A stretch of 64,000 bases of DNA from Actinomadura rupiterrae (GCF_024172125.1 NZ_JAMZEA010000008.1:124001-188000); one strand, 5' to 3'. Shown: positions 51,761 to 59,979, counted from the first letter of the stretch. Numbers and translations are program-made. Notes: generated by a model from the letters alone, not told the origin.

Positions 51761-52897
51761 TCACCAGGGGAGCGTCATAGAGGACGCGATTCCAACAATG
51801 GCCGGGACGATCCCGAGCAACACGAAGGCCGGGAGAAAGCACAACCCCAACGGCATCAATGCTCGAATGCCCGCCGAACGCGCCCGCGCGGCCGCCGCCG
51901 TTCTCGCGGTGCGTCGCTGCTCCTGCGCGAGGCGTCCCAATGACAGCGCGAGCGCCGTCCCGCTGCGCGACGCCCGGACGGCGGTTCGGGCCAACGGTGC
52001 CAAAAGGGGCTGCCGCTCCCCCAAGTCGAGCCAGGCCCGCATCGGATCGGCGCCCAGACGTATCTGGACGGAGACGGCGGTGAGCTCCTCACCCAGCGGC
52101 CCGCCGATCGTGGACGCCACGGCCTCGACCGACTCGTCCCACGGCATCCCGCCTTTGAGGCACGCGGCCAGCAGATCCACGGTCACCGGAAGCTCCTGGA
52201 CGATCCGACCGTGCCGTTCCCGCTCGTCCGCCTTCCCCAGGTTCACCGACCACTTGGCGACCAGCGCGGCCACGATGGCCCCGGCGATCCATCCGCCCGA
52301 ACCTCCGACCACCCAAACGACGACCAGCCCAGGAACCAGGGCCGCCACGATCCGCAGCGCCCGCTCCCGAACCTCAGAGCCTTCAGACCCCCGCGAAGCC
52401 GAGCCGCCACCGGACGCCGAACGACCGCCCCCACCAGCCCTCGGCCGCTGAGCCCCGAGCGCCAAGGCGCCCACCGACGAAACAGCAACACCGGCGTAAT
52501 CAGGTGCCCTTGCTCCGAAGAGCGCAAGCCGACCGTCCAGGAAGCGGCCACTGAACACCTCTCCGGGCCGTCCCAGAGCCACGCCCGCCCCACGAGGCCC
52601 ACCGCCATGAACGCCTTCCGTCGAGGCAGCCCCAGGCCCCGCCTGCGAGACATGCGATCGGCCGCCAGCACGCGGACGAGTATCCGGCGCGCGAGCCAAC
52701 CCCCACCCCGCCGCTCGTAGCCGAAGCCCGTCCCACCAGCCTTCCAATCCGGAGGGACTGCACCTCCATCTCCCTCCCCCAGCTTCCCGAGGCTCGTCCG
52801 ACGAGCGAATGTCAGTGAGCCGCCGCGTAGCCGACCGAGACGGCTTCGACACCAGGAAGGCGCAGACGGCAAAGCAGAGAACGGCTATCCACAACAT
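51761..52897 (-). CDS. tadC: TadC-like type II/IV secretion F-domain membrane protein
   Basis: 378 residues from the ATG at 52897, chosen for the near-perfect AGGAG five bases upstream and the typical first helix (MLWIAVLCFAVCAFLV). Residues about 22-165 are a long Gly/Arg/Ser-rich cytoplasmic stretch not seen at this length in relatives. The T2SF domain follows: VQELPVTVDLLAACLKGGMPWDESVEAVA, LGADPMRAW, LARTAVRASRSGTALALSLGRLA, and two C-terminal helices (GLCFLPAFVLLGIVPAIVGI). It forms the pilus platform with TadB. Open frame extends far upstream, but only through repeats. Confidence 0.85.
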   Translation of the reverse strand: MLWIAVLCFAVCAFLVSKPSRSATRRLTDIRSSDEPREAGGGRWRCSPSGLEGWWDGLRLRAAGWGLARAPDTRPRAGGRSHVSQAGPGAASTEGVHGGGPRGAGVALGRPGEVFSGRFLDGRLALFGARAPDYAGVAVSSVGALALGAQRPRAGGGGRSASGGGSASRGSEGSEVRERALRIVAALVPGLVVVWVVGGSGGWIAGAIVAALVAKWSVNLGKADERERHGRIVQELPVTVDLLAACLKGGMPWDESVEAVASTIGGPLGEELTAVSVQIRLGADPMRAWLDLGERQPLLAPLARTAVRASRSGTALALSLGRLAQEQRRTARTAAAARARSAGIRALMPLGLCFLPAFVLLGIVPAIVGIASSMTLPW

Positions 52898-54551
52898 GTG
52901 AACTCCTGAACCACGCAGTGAGACGACACAGACCAAGCCACTCGCACAGGCCGCCGAGCAGACGGACCCAGCGGGGCATACGCACCGAGCACGCCACAGC
53001 GCACCTTGAACGGCCCCGCGTGACTTGAGGAGGCGGAGGTTGAACGGCCCAGCACAGCCCGAGAGGGGCAGCGCGGCTTGAGGACGCGCGCTGAACGGCA
53101 CAGCGCGCCTTGAGCAGCCCGGCATCCCTTGAACGCGCAGGCGCAGCGGGCTGGCCTTGTGCGGGGCCTCTGTGAGCACCAGGGGCTCTCGGCAATGCAC
53201 GCATCGCGTGAGCGGTGCCTCCGGACGCATCGGAGCGCACTGGCGAACCACGCACCGAAGAAGCGCGGAGCAGCGCGTCCAAGCAGCGCGTCCAAGCAGC
53301 GCGTCCAAGCAGCGCGTCCAAGCAGCGCGTCCAAGCAGCGCGTCCAAGCAGCGCGTCGTGTGGGATCGGCAGGTGGGACTCTGCGCTGCGCATGACGAGG
53401 CACGTGTGGGCGGAACCAGTGTGGTGCGTGCCAATCGGGCCCGCGTGTAGCACGTGGCGGCAGCACAGAGGAAGTTCGCGCTGAGCGGCACGTGGTGTGC
53501 GCATGTACGGAGTCCGCCGCGCGGCGCGTGGTGAAGGTCCATGAGCGTGTGGTGGAGGTGAATGTGCGGTGGTCGGGGGCAACTGGGCGCCTGGAGTGCC
53601 GGACGCGGGGTGTGTTGCGAGTTCGCGCGGTGCATGGCGTCCCTGCGTCCCCTCGACGTGTGAGCGTGATGGAGCACGTGTAGGCACGTGCAGAGAGTTT
53701 GGGACGGCACTTGCGGACGGCGCGCGTGGGTGGCCCGCCTGAATACGACCTGGAGGCTGCACATGTGGGCCCCACACCGCTTCGTCGTAAACGACCCGCC
53801 GAATGGCGCAACCGAACGACGCGGCCAGCTGGCGTGTCCAGGCGGGCAGCCGGGCAGGACATCGCGGCCGGACATCCGGCCGTAGCAACTGGGCGGTGCA
53901 GATCGGCGGGCAGCTGGTCGGCGCGGGGTGCCAGCAGCCGCGCGACGCGAGCGCGGGTGGACGGGCAGTGCCGGAGCAGGTGGCTGAGCGGCCGGTGGCG
54001 GGCAGCTGAAGGTGCAGGCGCGGGTGTGGAGCTGGGCAGCGCGGCGGGGCGGGTAGGTGGCCGTCGCAGATGCCAGCAGCCGCGCCACGCCAGCTCGGGG
54101 GATGACGGGGGATGAGCAGCGCCGGGCGGGTAGTCGGGCGGCGTAGCTGTGGGCCAGCCGGCAGCGCGGGCGCCTGCAGGCGGGCAACGCGGGCGCGGGG
54201 CGGGTGATCGGATGGCGCGGGTAGCTGGGCGGGGTTGCTGTAGGGCAGCCGGGCGAGGCGGGTGCGGAGCCGGCAGTCGGGTGGGTTGTTGTGGGCAGAT
54301 GGTCGGCGCGGGTGTCGATGGATGGACGGCGCGGGGCGGGCAGTCGGGCGGCGGTGCTATTTGGCCAGCTGGCAGTCGGGCGGCGCGGGCAGGTGGGCCG
54401 GTAGCTATCGGCAGCTGGGCAGCAAGGGCGCCGGTAACTGGGGAGCGCGGGCGCGAGGCGGGCTGTTGGGCGGTGCGGGTAGCTGGGCGGGGCGGGTGGG
54501 CGAGAAGAGGGGTGTGGAGGTGTGTTGGGAGGCATGGGATTGGGGGTGGGG
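52898..54551. repeat. 1.65-kb repeat-filled gap splitting tadB and tadC
   Basis: No supported gene. It contains a degenerate 27-30 bp unit near GCRCCTTGAACGGCCCAGC at about 52995-53145, a pure 13-bp tandem repeat at 53268-53358, and a G-rich degenerate field at about 53880-54530 with units such as GTGCCAGCAGCCGCGCGACGC (53929 and about 54081) and GGTAGCTGGGCGGGGCGGG. Stop codons are nearly absent on the minus strand, so very long artificial frames exist. In relatives tadB and tadC are adjacent. Confidence 0.85.
53268..53358. repeat. 13-bp tandem repeat, seven copies
   Basis: AAGCAGCGCGTCC is repeated head to tail seven times; the first copy starts G and the last ends G, the inner five are identical. 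Since 13 is not a multiple of three, all three frames read the same cyclic 13-residue peptide, which argues against selection for coding. Confidence 0.95.
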
Positions 54552-54732
54552 CTAGGGCCTGTTTCGAAGTGGCCTCGGCCATGCGCGCGAACGCGTGACC
54601 AGTGCGGTGCCGCGACGCCGGAGGCGAGCGGCACCGCGCTGATCGCGAAGCGATGCCGCGTTCGCCCAGGCACGGTCACGGAGCGAGCCGCTAGGCGAGC
54701 GCAGTGGGCCGGGACTTTGAAACACGGCCTAG
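54552..54732. mobile_element. Candidate 181-bp palindromic element (MITE-like)
   Basis: Imperfect terminal inverted repeats: CTAGGGCCTGTTTCGAAGT at the left and, reversed, CTAGGCCGTGTTTCAAAGT at the right. Inside are further pairs in mirrored order: GCGAACGCG/CGCGTTCGC, GTGACC/GGTCAC, and a perfect hairpin CGGTGCCGC/GCGGCACCG. Almost the whole element can fold on itself. Its right end supplies the tadB stop codon (TAG within CTAG). No coding capacity. The family name is unknown to me. Confidence 0.6.
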
Positions 54733-55436
54733 TGGGCGGAGTTGGCTAGGTGGGTGGTCCACCAGAGGCCGAGGGTGTCTAGGGCTAGGGCGGTGGTTAG
54801 GCAGGCGAGGCCTGGTGGGGTGGTGACGAGGAAGGGGAGGGGGTTGGTGCCCAGGGCGGTGGCCATGGCCAGGCCCAGGACGGGGAGGACGGCCAGGAGG
54901 CGGGCTGTGGCTCTGGGGGCGGCCAGGTGGACGGCCACTTCCTGGCGTTGGGCTTCCTCGTCGCGCAAGGCGGCGGCCAGGCCGTCCAGGACCGTGGCCA
55001 GGGTGCCGCCGCGTTCGGCGCCCAGGCGCCAGGTGGCGGCCAGGAGTCTGAGGGATTCGGCGCCGGGCTGGGTGGCCGCCAGATGGTCGAGGTGGTTGAT
55101 GGCGTCGTGGTGCGGGGGCGGGGCTCGCAGGGACCGGGCGATGGACGGGGACAGGACTGCGGCGGTGGTGGTGAAGGCCTCCTCGGGGGTTCTGCCTGCG
55201 GTGAGTTCAGCCGCCATGCCTTCGCAGAGTTCGATGGAGGCGGCTCGCCAGCGGGCGGGCGCTCGGCGCTTGTCCAGGAAGGCGCGCCGGACGGCGTCTG
55301 CCCTGTGGACGAGCGTCGCGACCGGGGTCGATGTCGGTTTTGTCGGGAGGGCTCTCTGGAGGCGTTGGGCTGACTCGGGCGGGGCCAGCAGCAGCCAGGC
55401 CGCGGCGGCGGCGCAGAGCATGGCCAGGGTCACCAT
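54729..55436 (-). CDS. tadB: TadB-like type II/IV secretion F-domain membrane protein
   Basis: 235 residues. It has an N-terminal helix (about 3-20), a cytoplasmic T2SF region (ASIELCEGMAAELTAGRTPEEAF ... RLGAERGGTLATVLDGLAAALRDEEAQRQEV) and two C-terminal helices (LLAVLPVLGLAMATALGTNPLPFL, GLACLTTALALDTLGLWWT). The ATG lies inside the end of tadA (overlap of seven bases), so translation is coupled. The stop codon coincides with the end of the palindromic element, so the original C-terminus may have been altered. Confidence 0.9.
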   Translation of the reverse strand: MVTLAMLCAAAAAWLLLAPPESAQRLQRALPTKPTSTPVATLVHRADAVRRAFLDKRRAPARWRAASIELCEGMAAELTAGRTPEEAFTTTAAVLSPSIARSLRAPPPHHDAINHLDHLAATQPGAESLRLLAATWRLGAERGGTLATVLDGLAAALRDEEAQRQEVAVHLAAPRATARLLAVLPVLGLAMATALGTNPLPFLVTTPPGLACLTTALALDTLGLWWTTHLANSAH

Positions 55437-56596
55437 GGCAGCGGCCAGTGGGGGTGCAGGAGGCGGGACAGGGCGGGGGCGGCCTCGGCCGGGTCGAGGG
55501 TGCCGGACGGGGTGAAGGTCACGGCCGGGACGGCGGTGACCAGGCCGTCGGGCGCTCGCTCCAGCAGGCAGACCTCGGCCACCCGGCGCAGCCCGGTTCC
55601 TGGGGATCTGACCAGGTGGACGACGACGTCCAGGGCGGCGGCGAGCTGGCTGTGGACGGCCTCGCGGCTCAGGCCCGCCGCGCAGGCCAGCGCTTCGAGG
55701 CGGGCCGGGACGTCGGTGGCCGCGTTCGCGTGCAGGGTGCCGCAGCCGCCCTCGTGGCCCGTGTTCAGCGCGCCGAGGAGGTCGACCACCTCGGCGCCCC
55801 GGACCTCGCCCACGACCAGGCGGTCGGGACGCATGCGCAGCGCCTGCCGGACGAGCTGGTGCAGGGTCACGCCACCCGCGCCCTCGACGTTCGGCGGACG
55901 GGTTTCCAGCCGGACGACGTGCGGATGGTCAGGGCTCAGTTCGGCCGAGTCTTCGACCAGCAGGAGGCGTTCGGACGGTTCGGCCAGACCGAGCAGGCAG
56001 CTCAGCAGGGTGGTCTTGCCGGTGCCGGTTCCGCCGCTGATGAGGAAGGCGGCGCGCGCCTTGACCAGGGCGGCCAGAAGCGCGGCTCCGGCGGGTGGGA
56101 TCGCCTCTGTGGCGACCAGTTCGTCCAGGGTGAAGGCGCGGCGGCGGGGCAGGCGCAGGGAGAGGCAGGTGCCGGTCGGGGCGACCGGGGGCAGGACGGC
56201 GTGCAGGCGCACTCCGCCGGGCAGGCGTGCGTCGGCGTATGGGGACGCGTCGTCCAGGCGGCGGCCCGCGGCGGCCGTGAGGCGTTGGGCCAGGCGGCGC
56301 AGCGTGGCCTCGTCCGCGAACCGGGTGGCCGTGCGGACCAGGCCCGAGCCGGCGTCCACCCACACCTCGTCCGGGCCGTTGACCAGGACGTCGGTGACCT
56401 CGGGGATGCGCAGCAGCGGCTCCAGCGGGCCGGCGCCCACGAACTCGGCGCGTAACTCGTCCGCCAGGGCGAGCACCTCGCGGTCGCCGAGCAGGCGTTC
56501 TTCGGCGCGCAGGGCCGCCGCGACGCGGCCCGCGGTGGGCTCGGCGCCGCCTTCGGCCAGCCGGCCGCGGACCGCCTCGGAGAACTTGCTGGTCAT
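55430..56596 (-). CDS. tadA: TadA/CpaF-type pilus assembly ATPase
   Basis: 388 residues of a type II/IV secretion ATPase: an N-terminal domain (about 30-150) with VTDVLVNGPDEVWVDAGSGL, Walker A SGGTGTGKTT (about 190-199), Asp box region LLLVEDSAELS, Walker B RMRPDRLVVGEVRG, and His box GHEGGCGTLHAN. It powers pilus or secretion-fibre assembly. It follows ssd by 21 bp and overlaps tadB, an operon order also found in Streptomyces and mycobacteria. Confidence 0.96.
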   Translation of the reverse strand: MTSKFSEAVRGRLAEGGAEPTAGRVAAALRAEERLLGDREVLALADELRAEFVGAGPLEPLLRIPEVTDVLVNGPDEVWVDAGSGLVRTATRFADEATLRRLAQRLTAAAGRRLDDASPYADARLPGGVRLHAVLPPVAPTGTCLSLRLPRRRAFTLDELVATEAIPPAGAALLAALVKARAAFLISGGTGTGKTTLLSCLLGLAEPSERLLLVEDSAELSPDHPHVVRLETRPPNVEGAGGVTLHQLVRQALRMRPDRLVVGEVRGAEVVDLLGALNTGHEGGCGTLHANAATDVPARLEALACAAGLSREAVHSQLAAALDVVVHLVRSPGTGLRRVAEVCLLERAPDGLVTAVPAVTFTPSGTLDPAEAAPALSRLLHPHWPLPW

Positions 56597-56617
56597 GGCT
56601 CGCTCCTTCAGCGGTGG

Positions 56618-57712
56618 TCAGGCGGCCTTCGAAGCGCTCGCGGCGCTCGCGGGCTTCGCGGCTGGGGCCAGGGACTGGGCGTCGAGCAGGTGGTCGCAGA
56701 GGTCGCGGAGCGGGCCCCGGCGCGCCACGCGAGGCAGGCCGCCCTGCTCCAAGGCGGGCGGGACGCGGCGGTCGCGGTCGAGCGTGCCGATGCTCGGCAG
56801 CCCGAGATGCCTGGCCACCGCGTCCGGACGCAGGCCGCCCGGCGGCTGGCCACCGATGATGAGCCGCACGTCGGCCGTCTCGCGGCGCAGGAAGGACGCC
56901 AGGACGTCGGCGGCGACCGTGGCCCGGACCTCGGACGGGACGACCAGGTAGCACGTGTGCGCGGCGTGCAGCGCGACGCGGCCGATGTCGCCGAGGTAGC
57001 GGGGCACGTCGACGACGGTCAGGTCGAAGCCGCGCGCCGCCGAGTCGAGCAGCGAGCGGACGGCCTCGGGGGCGACCGCGATCGGCTCGCTCTTGCCCCA
57101 GGACAGGACGGACAGCTCGCCCAGGCTCGGCAGAGATTCGCGGAGCGTGGCGACGCTGATCCGCCCCTGCCGCTGCGCGAGGTCGGGCCAGCGGGCGCCC
57201 TCATGGCCCTCGATGCCGAGCAGCAGGTCGACGCCGCCGCCCAGCGGGTCACCGTCCACGAGCAGGGTGCGCAGCCCGTCGCGGGCGGACCGGTAGGCCA
57301 GGGAGGCGGCCAGGACGCTCGCACCCGCGCCGCCGCGCGAGCCGGTGACGCAGACGACCACGCCGCGCGCGTCGGCGGGCTCGGCCGCGGCGGCCATCGC
57401 ATCGGTCAGCCAGGGCTCGTCGTCTGGTAAGACGGCGACGTCGCCCGCCCCGACACCGAGGGCGAGGCGGTACATGTCGGCGCCCTCGCCCGGGCGGGCG
57501 ACCAGGACGACGCCCGAGCGCCGGTGCGGGCCGGCGGCGGCGAGGCCGTCCGCGACGTCCGCGCCCACCAGGACGAGCGGGGCCTGGTACCAGCCCGCCC
57601 GCGCGTCGCCCACCGAGCCCACCACCTCGGCGGGCGCGTCGGCGGCGGCGGCCAGGCGCAGCAGGTCGTCGGCGGTGGACGGGTCCTCGGTCACGATCAG
57701 CGCGGCGGTCAT
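56618..57712 (-). CDS. ssd: Ssd/CpaE-type septum-site and pilus-localisation ATPase
   Basis: 364 residues from the ATG at 57712, with GAGAGGAG upstream. The N-terminal ~115 residues are a degenerate receiver-like domain. The MinD/ParA-type ATPase begins at VVVCVTGSRGGAGASVLAASLAY, a deviant Walker A (usual KGGxGKT) that lacks the conserved Lys pair, and continues with LLVDGDPLGGGVDLLLG and LTVVDVPRYLGD. This matches the Ssd family, whose mycobacterial member affects septum placement. First gene of the Tad operon. Confidence 0.93.
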   Translation of the reverse strand: MTAALIVTEDPSTADDLLRLAAAADAPAEVVGSVGDARAGWYQAPLVLVGADVADGLAAAGPHRRSGVVLVARPGEGADMYRLALGVGAGDVAVLPDDEPWLTDAMAAAAEPADARGVVVCVTGSRGGAGASVLAASLAYRSARDGLRTLLVDGDPLGGGVDLLLGIEGHEGARWPDLAQRQGRISVATLRESLPSLGELSVLSWGKSEPIAVAPEAVRSLLDSAARGFDLTVVDVPRYLGDIGRVALHAAHTCYLVVPSEVRATVAADVLASFLRRETADVRLIIGGQPPGGLRPDAVARHLGLPSIGTLDRDRRVPPALEQGGLPRVARRGPLRDLCDHLLDAQSLAPAAKPASAASASKAA

Positions 57713-57786
57713 CGCGCTCTCCTCTCGCATCGGCGGAGTTCCACGATGCGCCGCCCGCCGCGTCCACCGGAAGCCGAGCCCCGTTC

Positions 57787-57795
57787 TGTGGATAA
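57787..57795 (-). promoter_or_regulatory. TTATCCACA box upstream of ssd
   Basis: On the minus strand GAAGTTATCCACAGAACGG lies 75 bp before the ssd start. It shares 18 of 19 positions with the box before the DUF4244 pilin gene, at nearly the same distance from the start codon. Confidence 0.5.
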
Positions 57796-57857
57796 CTTCC
57801 GCGCGGTCAGGCGAAACCACAGGTCAAGCCCGTGGTCGGGAGGAGTGGTTCGGTGAA

Positions 57858-57980
57858 GGCCCGGGTGGTCGCTCCGGGGGGTGGTAGCCACCACCCGGGC
57901 CGTTCACGTAAGGCGACCCCCGCCGGGGGGGAGAGCGGGGGTCGCCGAACGGTCCGGCTCCGGGGGGGTAGAGCCGGCCC
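57858..57980 (-). ncRNA. 6C-type small RNA with three C-loop hairpins
   Basis: Read on the minus strand there are three consecutive hairpins: CCGGCTC/GAGCCGG (57954-57977) with a loop of seven C, GGCGACCCCCGC/GCGGGGGTCGCC (57912-57946) with a loop of seven C, and GGCCCGGGTGGT/ACCACCCGGGCC (57858-57901) with a loop of six C. The first two match the 6C RNA motif of Actinobacteria, two stems each with at least six loop cytosines, which in mycobacteria and Streptomyces lies next to the same ssd/Tad locus. The third hairpin may be the terminator or an extra module. 5' end not determined. Confidence 0.85.
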
Positions 57981-58441
57981 GTTTTCCAAGAAAGTCTCAG
58001 TCGGATCGCACTAAGTGGTACACCAGTTTGATCTAGGGAGTAGCAATCTCGCCATCTCCAGTCTAGGCAGATACAACATATGCTGCCCGATCGTCGAGAG
58101 TTCCGTCGAGCGGGAAAGTCCCTCCGCGGGGACGAATTTTCTTGCCTGGTTGGGAAGACCGTACTCCCGCGCGCACGAGGGCTTCACTCGGCCCCTGCGG
58201 GCGCGGGCGCAGAGCCGGACAGTCCCCCACGAGTCCGCACGCATAGGCATGCGCGGCCACGAGCGGGTGCAATTAGAAACGATCACACTGAGTGATCGGA
58301 ATCGGCGATCACGAAGGGGCGCGGACGGGCGCCGAAAATGGCGCGTTCCACGGTCTCCGGGGGCTCGGCGGCCGCACGGTTCCCTCCTCCGCTCCCCGCG
58401 CACCGCCCCCCGTTGGAACGTTTCCTTTACCGGCTCAGGCC

Positions 58442-58644
58442 TTGTCAACTGGACATACGAGGCGTAGACAGGTTCTACGGACCGAGTGTCCGTGCACGGC
58501 AGCCGGGCACCCACGCGCGACCAGCCGCGGGAGGCGCGTCGAGACGGGCTTGACCCGCTCCGACGAATATGAGGTGCACGCTTGGTAACCCGGTGTGACG
58601 TGACCAGGGCGGCGCCCCGCCAAGTGCGGGGTGCCGTTCCTTTG
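58442..58644 (+). ncRNA. Candidate plus-strand transcript with promoter and terminator
   Basis: TTGTCA (58442-58447), a 17-bp spacer and TAGACA (58465-58470) form a plausible promoter. A strong hairpin, CGGCGCCCCGC/GCGGGGTGCCG with a 5-base loop (58610-58636), is followed by TTCCTTT. No gene lies between, apart from a 9-codon ATG frame at about 58569. A transcript of about 170 nt is predicted. No known RNA family recognised. Confidence 0.4.
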
Positions 58645-58714
58645 CGCCGGGCCCCCGGCAACGCTCGGTGACCGCACTTCAAGCCGCGCCCCGACCACCA
58701 GAGACCCGCCCGCG

Positions 58715-58766
58715 CGGACGTGCCTTGCGGACATGCCTTGCGGACGTGCCTTGCGGACGTGCCTAG
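58715..58766. repeat. 13-bp tandem repeat, four copies
   Basis: CGGACGTGCCTTG repeated four times with one substitution in copy two and a changed last pair in copy four. Same unit length as the array at 53268-53358 but unrelated sequence. Confidence 0.9.
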
Positions 58767-59130
58767 GGGAGTGCACCGATCCGGGGCGAGTCTTCAGGGA
58801 CGGCCCACACAGGACGTCCCGTCCAGGACACCCGTCAGGAACCTGTCACCCGACACGCCCCCGTACCGCCACGCGCCGCTGGGGACGCGCCGTATGCACG
58901 CTGGTCCGAGACAGGTTCGTAACCACGCGCCTGCCCGGGACGCGCTAAAGCTGCGAGCCCGCCCGAGACGAGCCCATAGGCACGCGCGGACATAGACCTA
59001 CGGACGCGCCCGTTTGAGACGCGTCCGTAGGTGCGCGGCCGCAAGGGCGTGCCTGGCAGGACGCGCCGTGAGAGACGCATTCGCGGGAACGCGTGCGCAC
59101 GAGGGGCCGGAGCGGGGGTGTTACGCGGGG

Positions 59131-59979
59131 TCAGCCGCGCATGTAGGCCTCGCAGATGGCCTGGGAGTCGCGGGCGGCGGCGACGGTGGCGTCGGCGCAG
59201 TGGCGGATCCAGCGGGCCATGCCTTCGGCGGTGCCGGACGCGTAGGCGCGCAGAGCGTCCGGGTAGTCCGCAGCGAGTTCCAGGTGCCCGACCTCGGGCG
59301 CGGTGAGAGATTTGGGGTCGAGGCCACGCGCGACGAACGTGAGCCGCTCGGCGGCCCGTGCGATCACGCCGTCCGCCACGCCGAACGGACGCAGCGTCAG
59401 CAGTTCGCCATGTACCAAAGCGGCGATGACCAGCGCCGGAGCCTTGCTCGGGCGCACGAGGAGGTCGCACAGCGCGTCCAGCCGCTGCGAGACTTCGGCA
59501 GCGGACGGCGCCGGCCCCAGCTCCAGCGGGTCGGAAACCGAAACTTCGTCCGAGCGCGGACGGCCCAGAACGTCCTCGTCCACCAGATCGGCGGCGGCCA
59601 GTACGTGCAGGCGCGCGAGGACCTGCCTAGGCGCCTTGCGCCAGGTCTCAGCCAGCGAGCCCAGTTCGGCGCTGACCCTTAGCGAGCCCTGGACGATCGG
59701 TGAGGCATGCCCCTCCACCGCGCCGCGCAGCTCGTCCAGCGTGACGGACGCGCCCTCCAGTACCGCGGACGCACGAGCCCCGCGCAATGCGGACTCCGTG
59801 GAGACTTCCGCGCTGCGTCGGCGCAGGATGCGGTGGCCCAGCAGGCGGTCCACCGCCTTGCGCGCGTCGGCTACGGCCTCGTCCACCCCGGGCAGGGCGG
59901 CGACACCGGCGAAGGCATCGGCTTCGGCCGCGCGCGCAGCATCGGCTTCGGCCACGCGCGCAGCATCGTGATCGGTCAC
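59131..59979 (-). CDS. Fic-like protein with degenerate active-site motif
   Basis: 282 residues from the GTG at 59979; TAAAGT eight bases upstream could be a -10, so the mRNA may be leaderless. The protein is helical: RKAVDRLLGHRILRRRSAEVSTESALRGARASAVLEGA (Fic-family N-terminal inhibitory-helix-like region), then LRPFGVADGVIAR where active Fic enzymes have HPFx(D/E)GNGRxxR. The catalytic His and the phosphate-binding Arg are absent. Actinomycetes keep such a gene beside acs/ssd, sometimes labelled oxidoreductase. AMPylation is unlikely; binding or regulation is possible. The first residues are an Ala/Asp/Glu repeat. Confidence 0.75.
   Translation of the reverse strand: MTDHDAARVAEADAARAAEADAFAGVAALPGVDEAVADARKAVDRLLGHRILRRRSAEVSTESALRGARASAVLEGASVTLDELRGAVEGHASPIVQGSLRVSAELGSLAETWRKAPRQVLARLHVLAAADLVDEDVLGRPRSDEVSVSDPLELGPAPSAAEVSQRLDALCDLLVRPSKAPALVIAALVHGELLTLRPFGVADGVIARAAERLTFVARGLDPKSLTAPEVGHLELAADYPDALRAYASGTAEGMARWIRHCADATVAAARDSQAICEAYMRG

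Larger units (their letters stand above)
57981..59130. other. 1.15-kb non-coding stretch with hairpins and repeats
   Basis: No gene supported. Besides the candidate transcript at 58442-58644 it holds: GATCAC-ACTGA-GTGATC at about 58279-58295; a long stem CGTTCCACGG/CCGTTGGAACG (58344-58420) followed by TTTCCTTT; a 13-bp tandem repeat CGGACGTGCCTTG, four copies, at 58715-58766; a degenerate GGACGCGCC-rich field at 58840-59100; and a perfect 13-bp stem ACCTACGGACGCG/CGCGTCCGTAGGT at 58996-59032 near the end of the Fic-like gene. Confidence 0.65.

Noticed and set aside
51761..54679. A 972-codon minus-strand open frame
   Set aside because: Only its last 378 codons encode a TadC-like protein with a good start site. 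The rest is repeats, with the same 13-residue peptide readable in all frames and no domain.
57787..57795. Chromosomal replication origin suggested by DnaA-box sequences
   Set aside because: Only two good boxes, 6 kb apart, with no A/T-rich unwinding region and no dnaA/dnaN genes.
58569..58598. Nine-codon ATG frame inside the candidate small RNA
   Set aside because: No ribosome-binding site and no evidence of a leader peptide or attenuator pairing.
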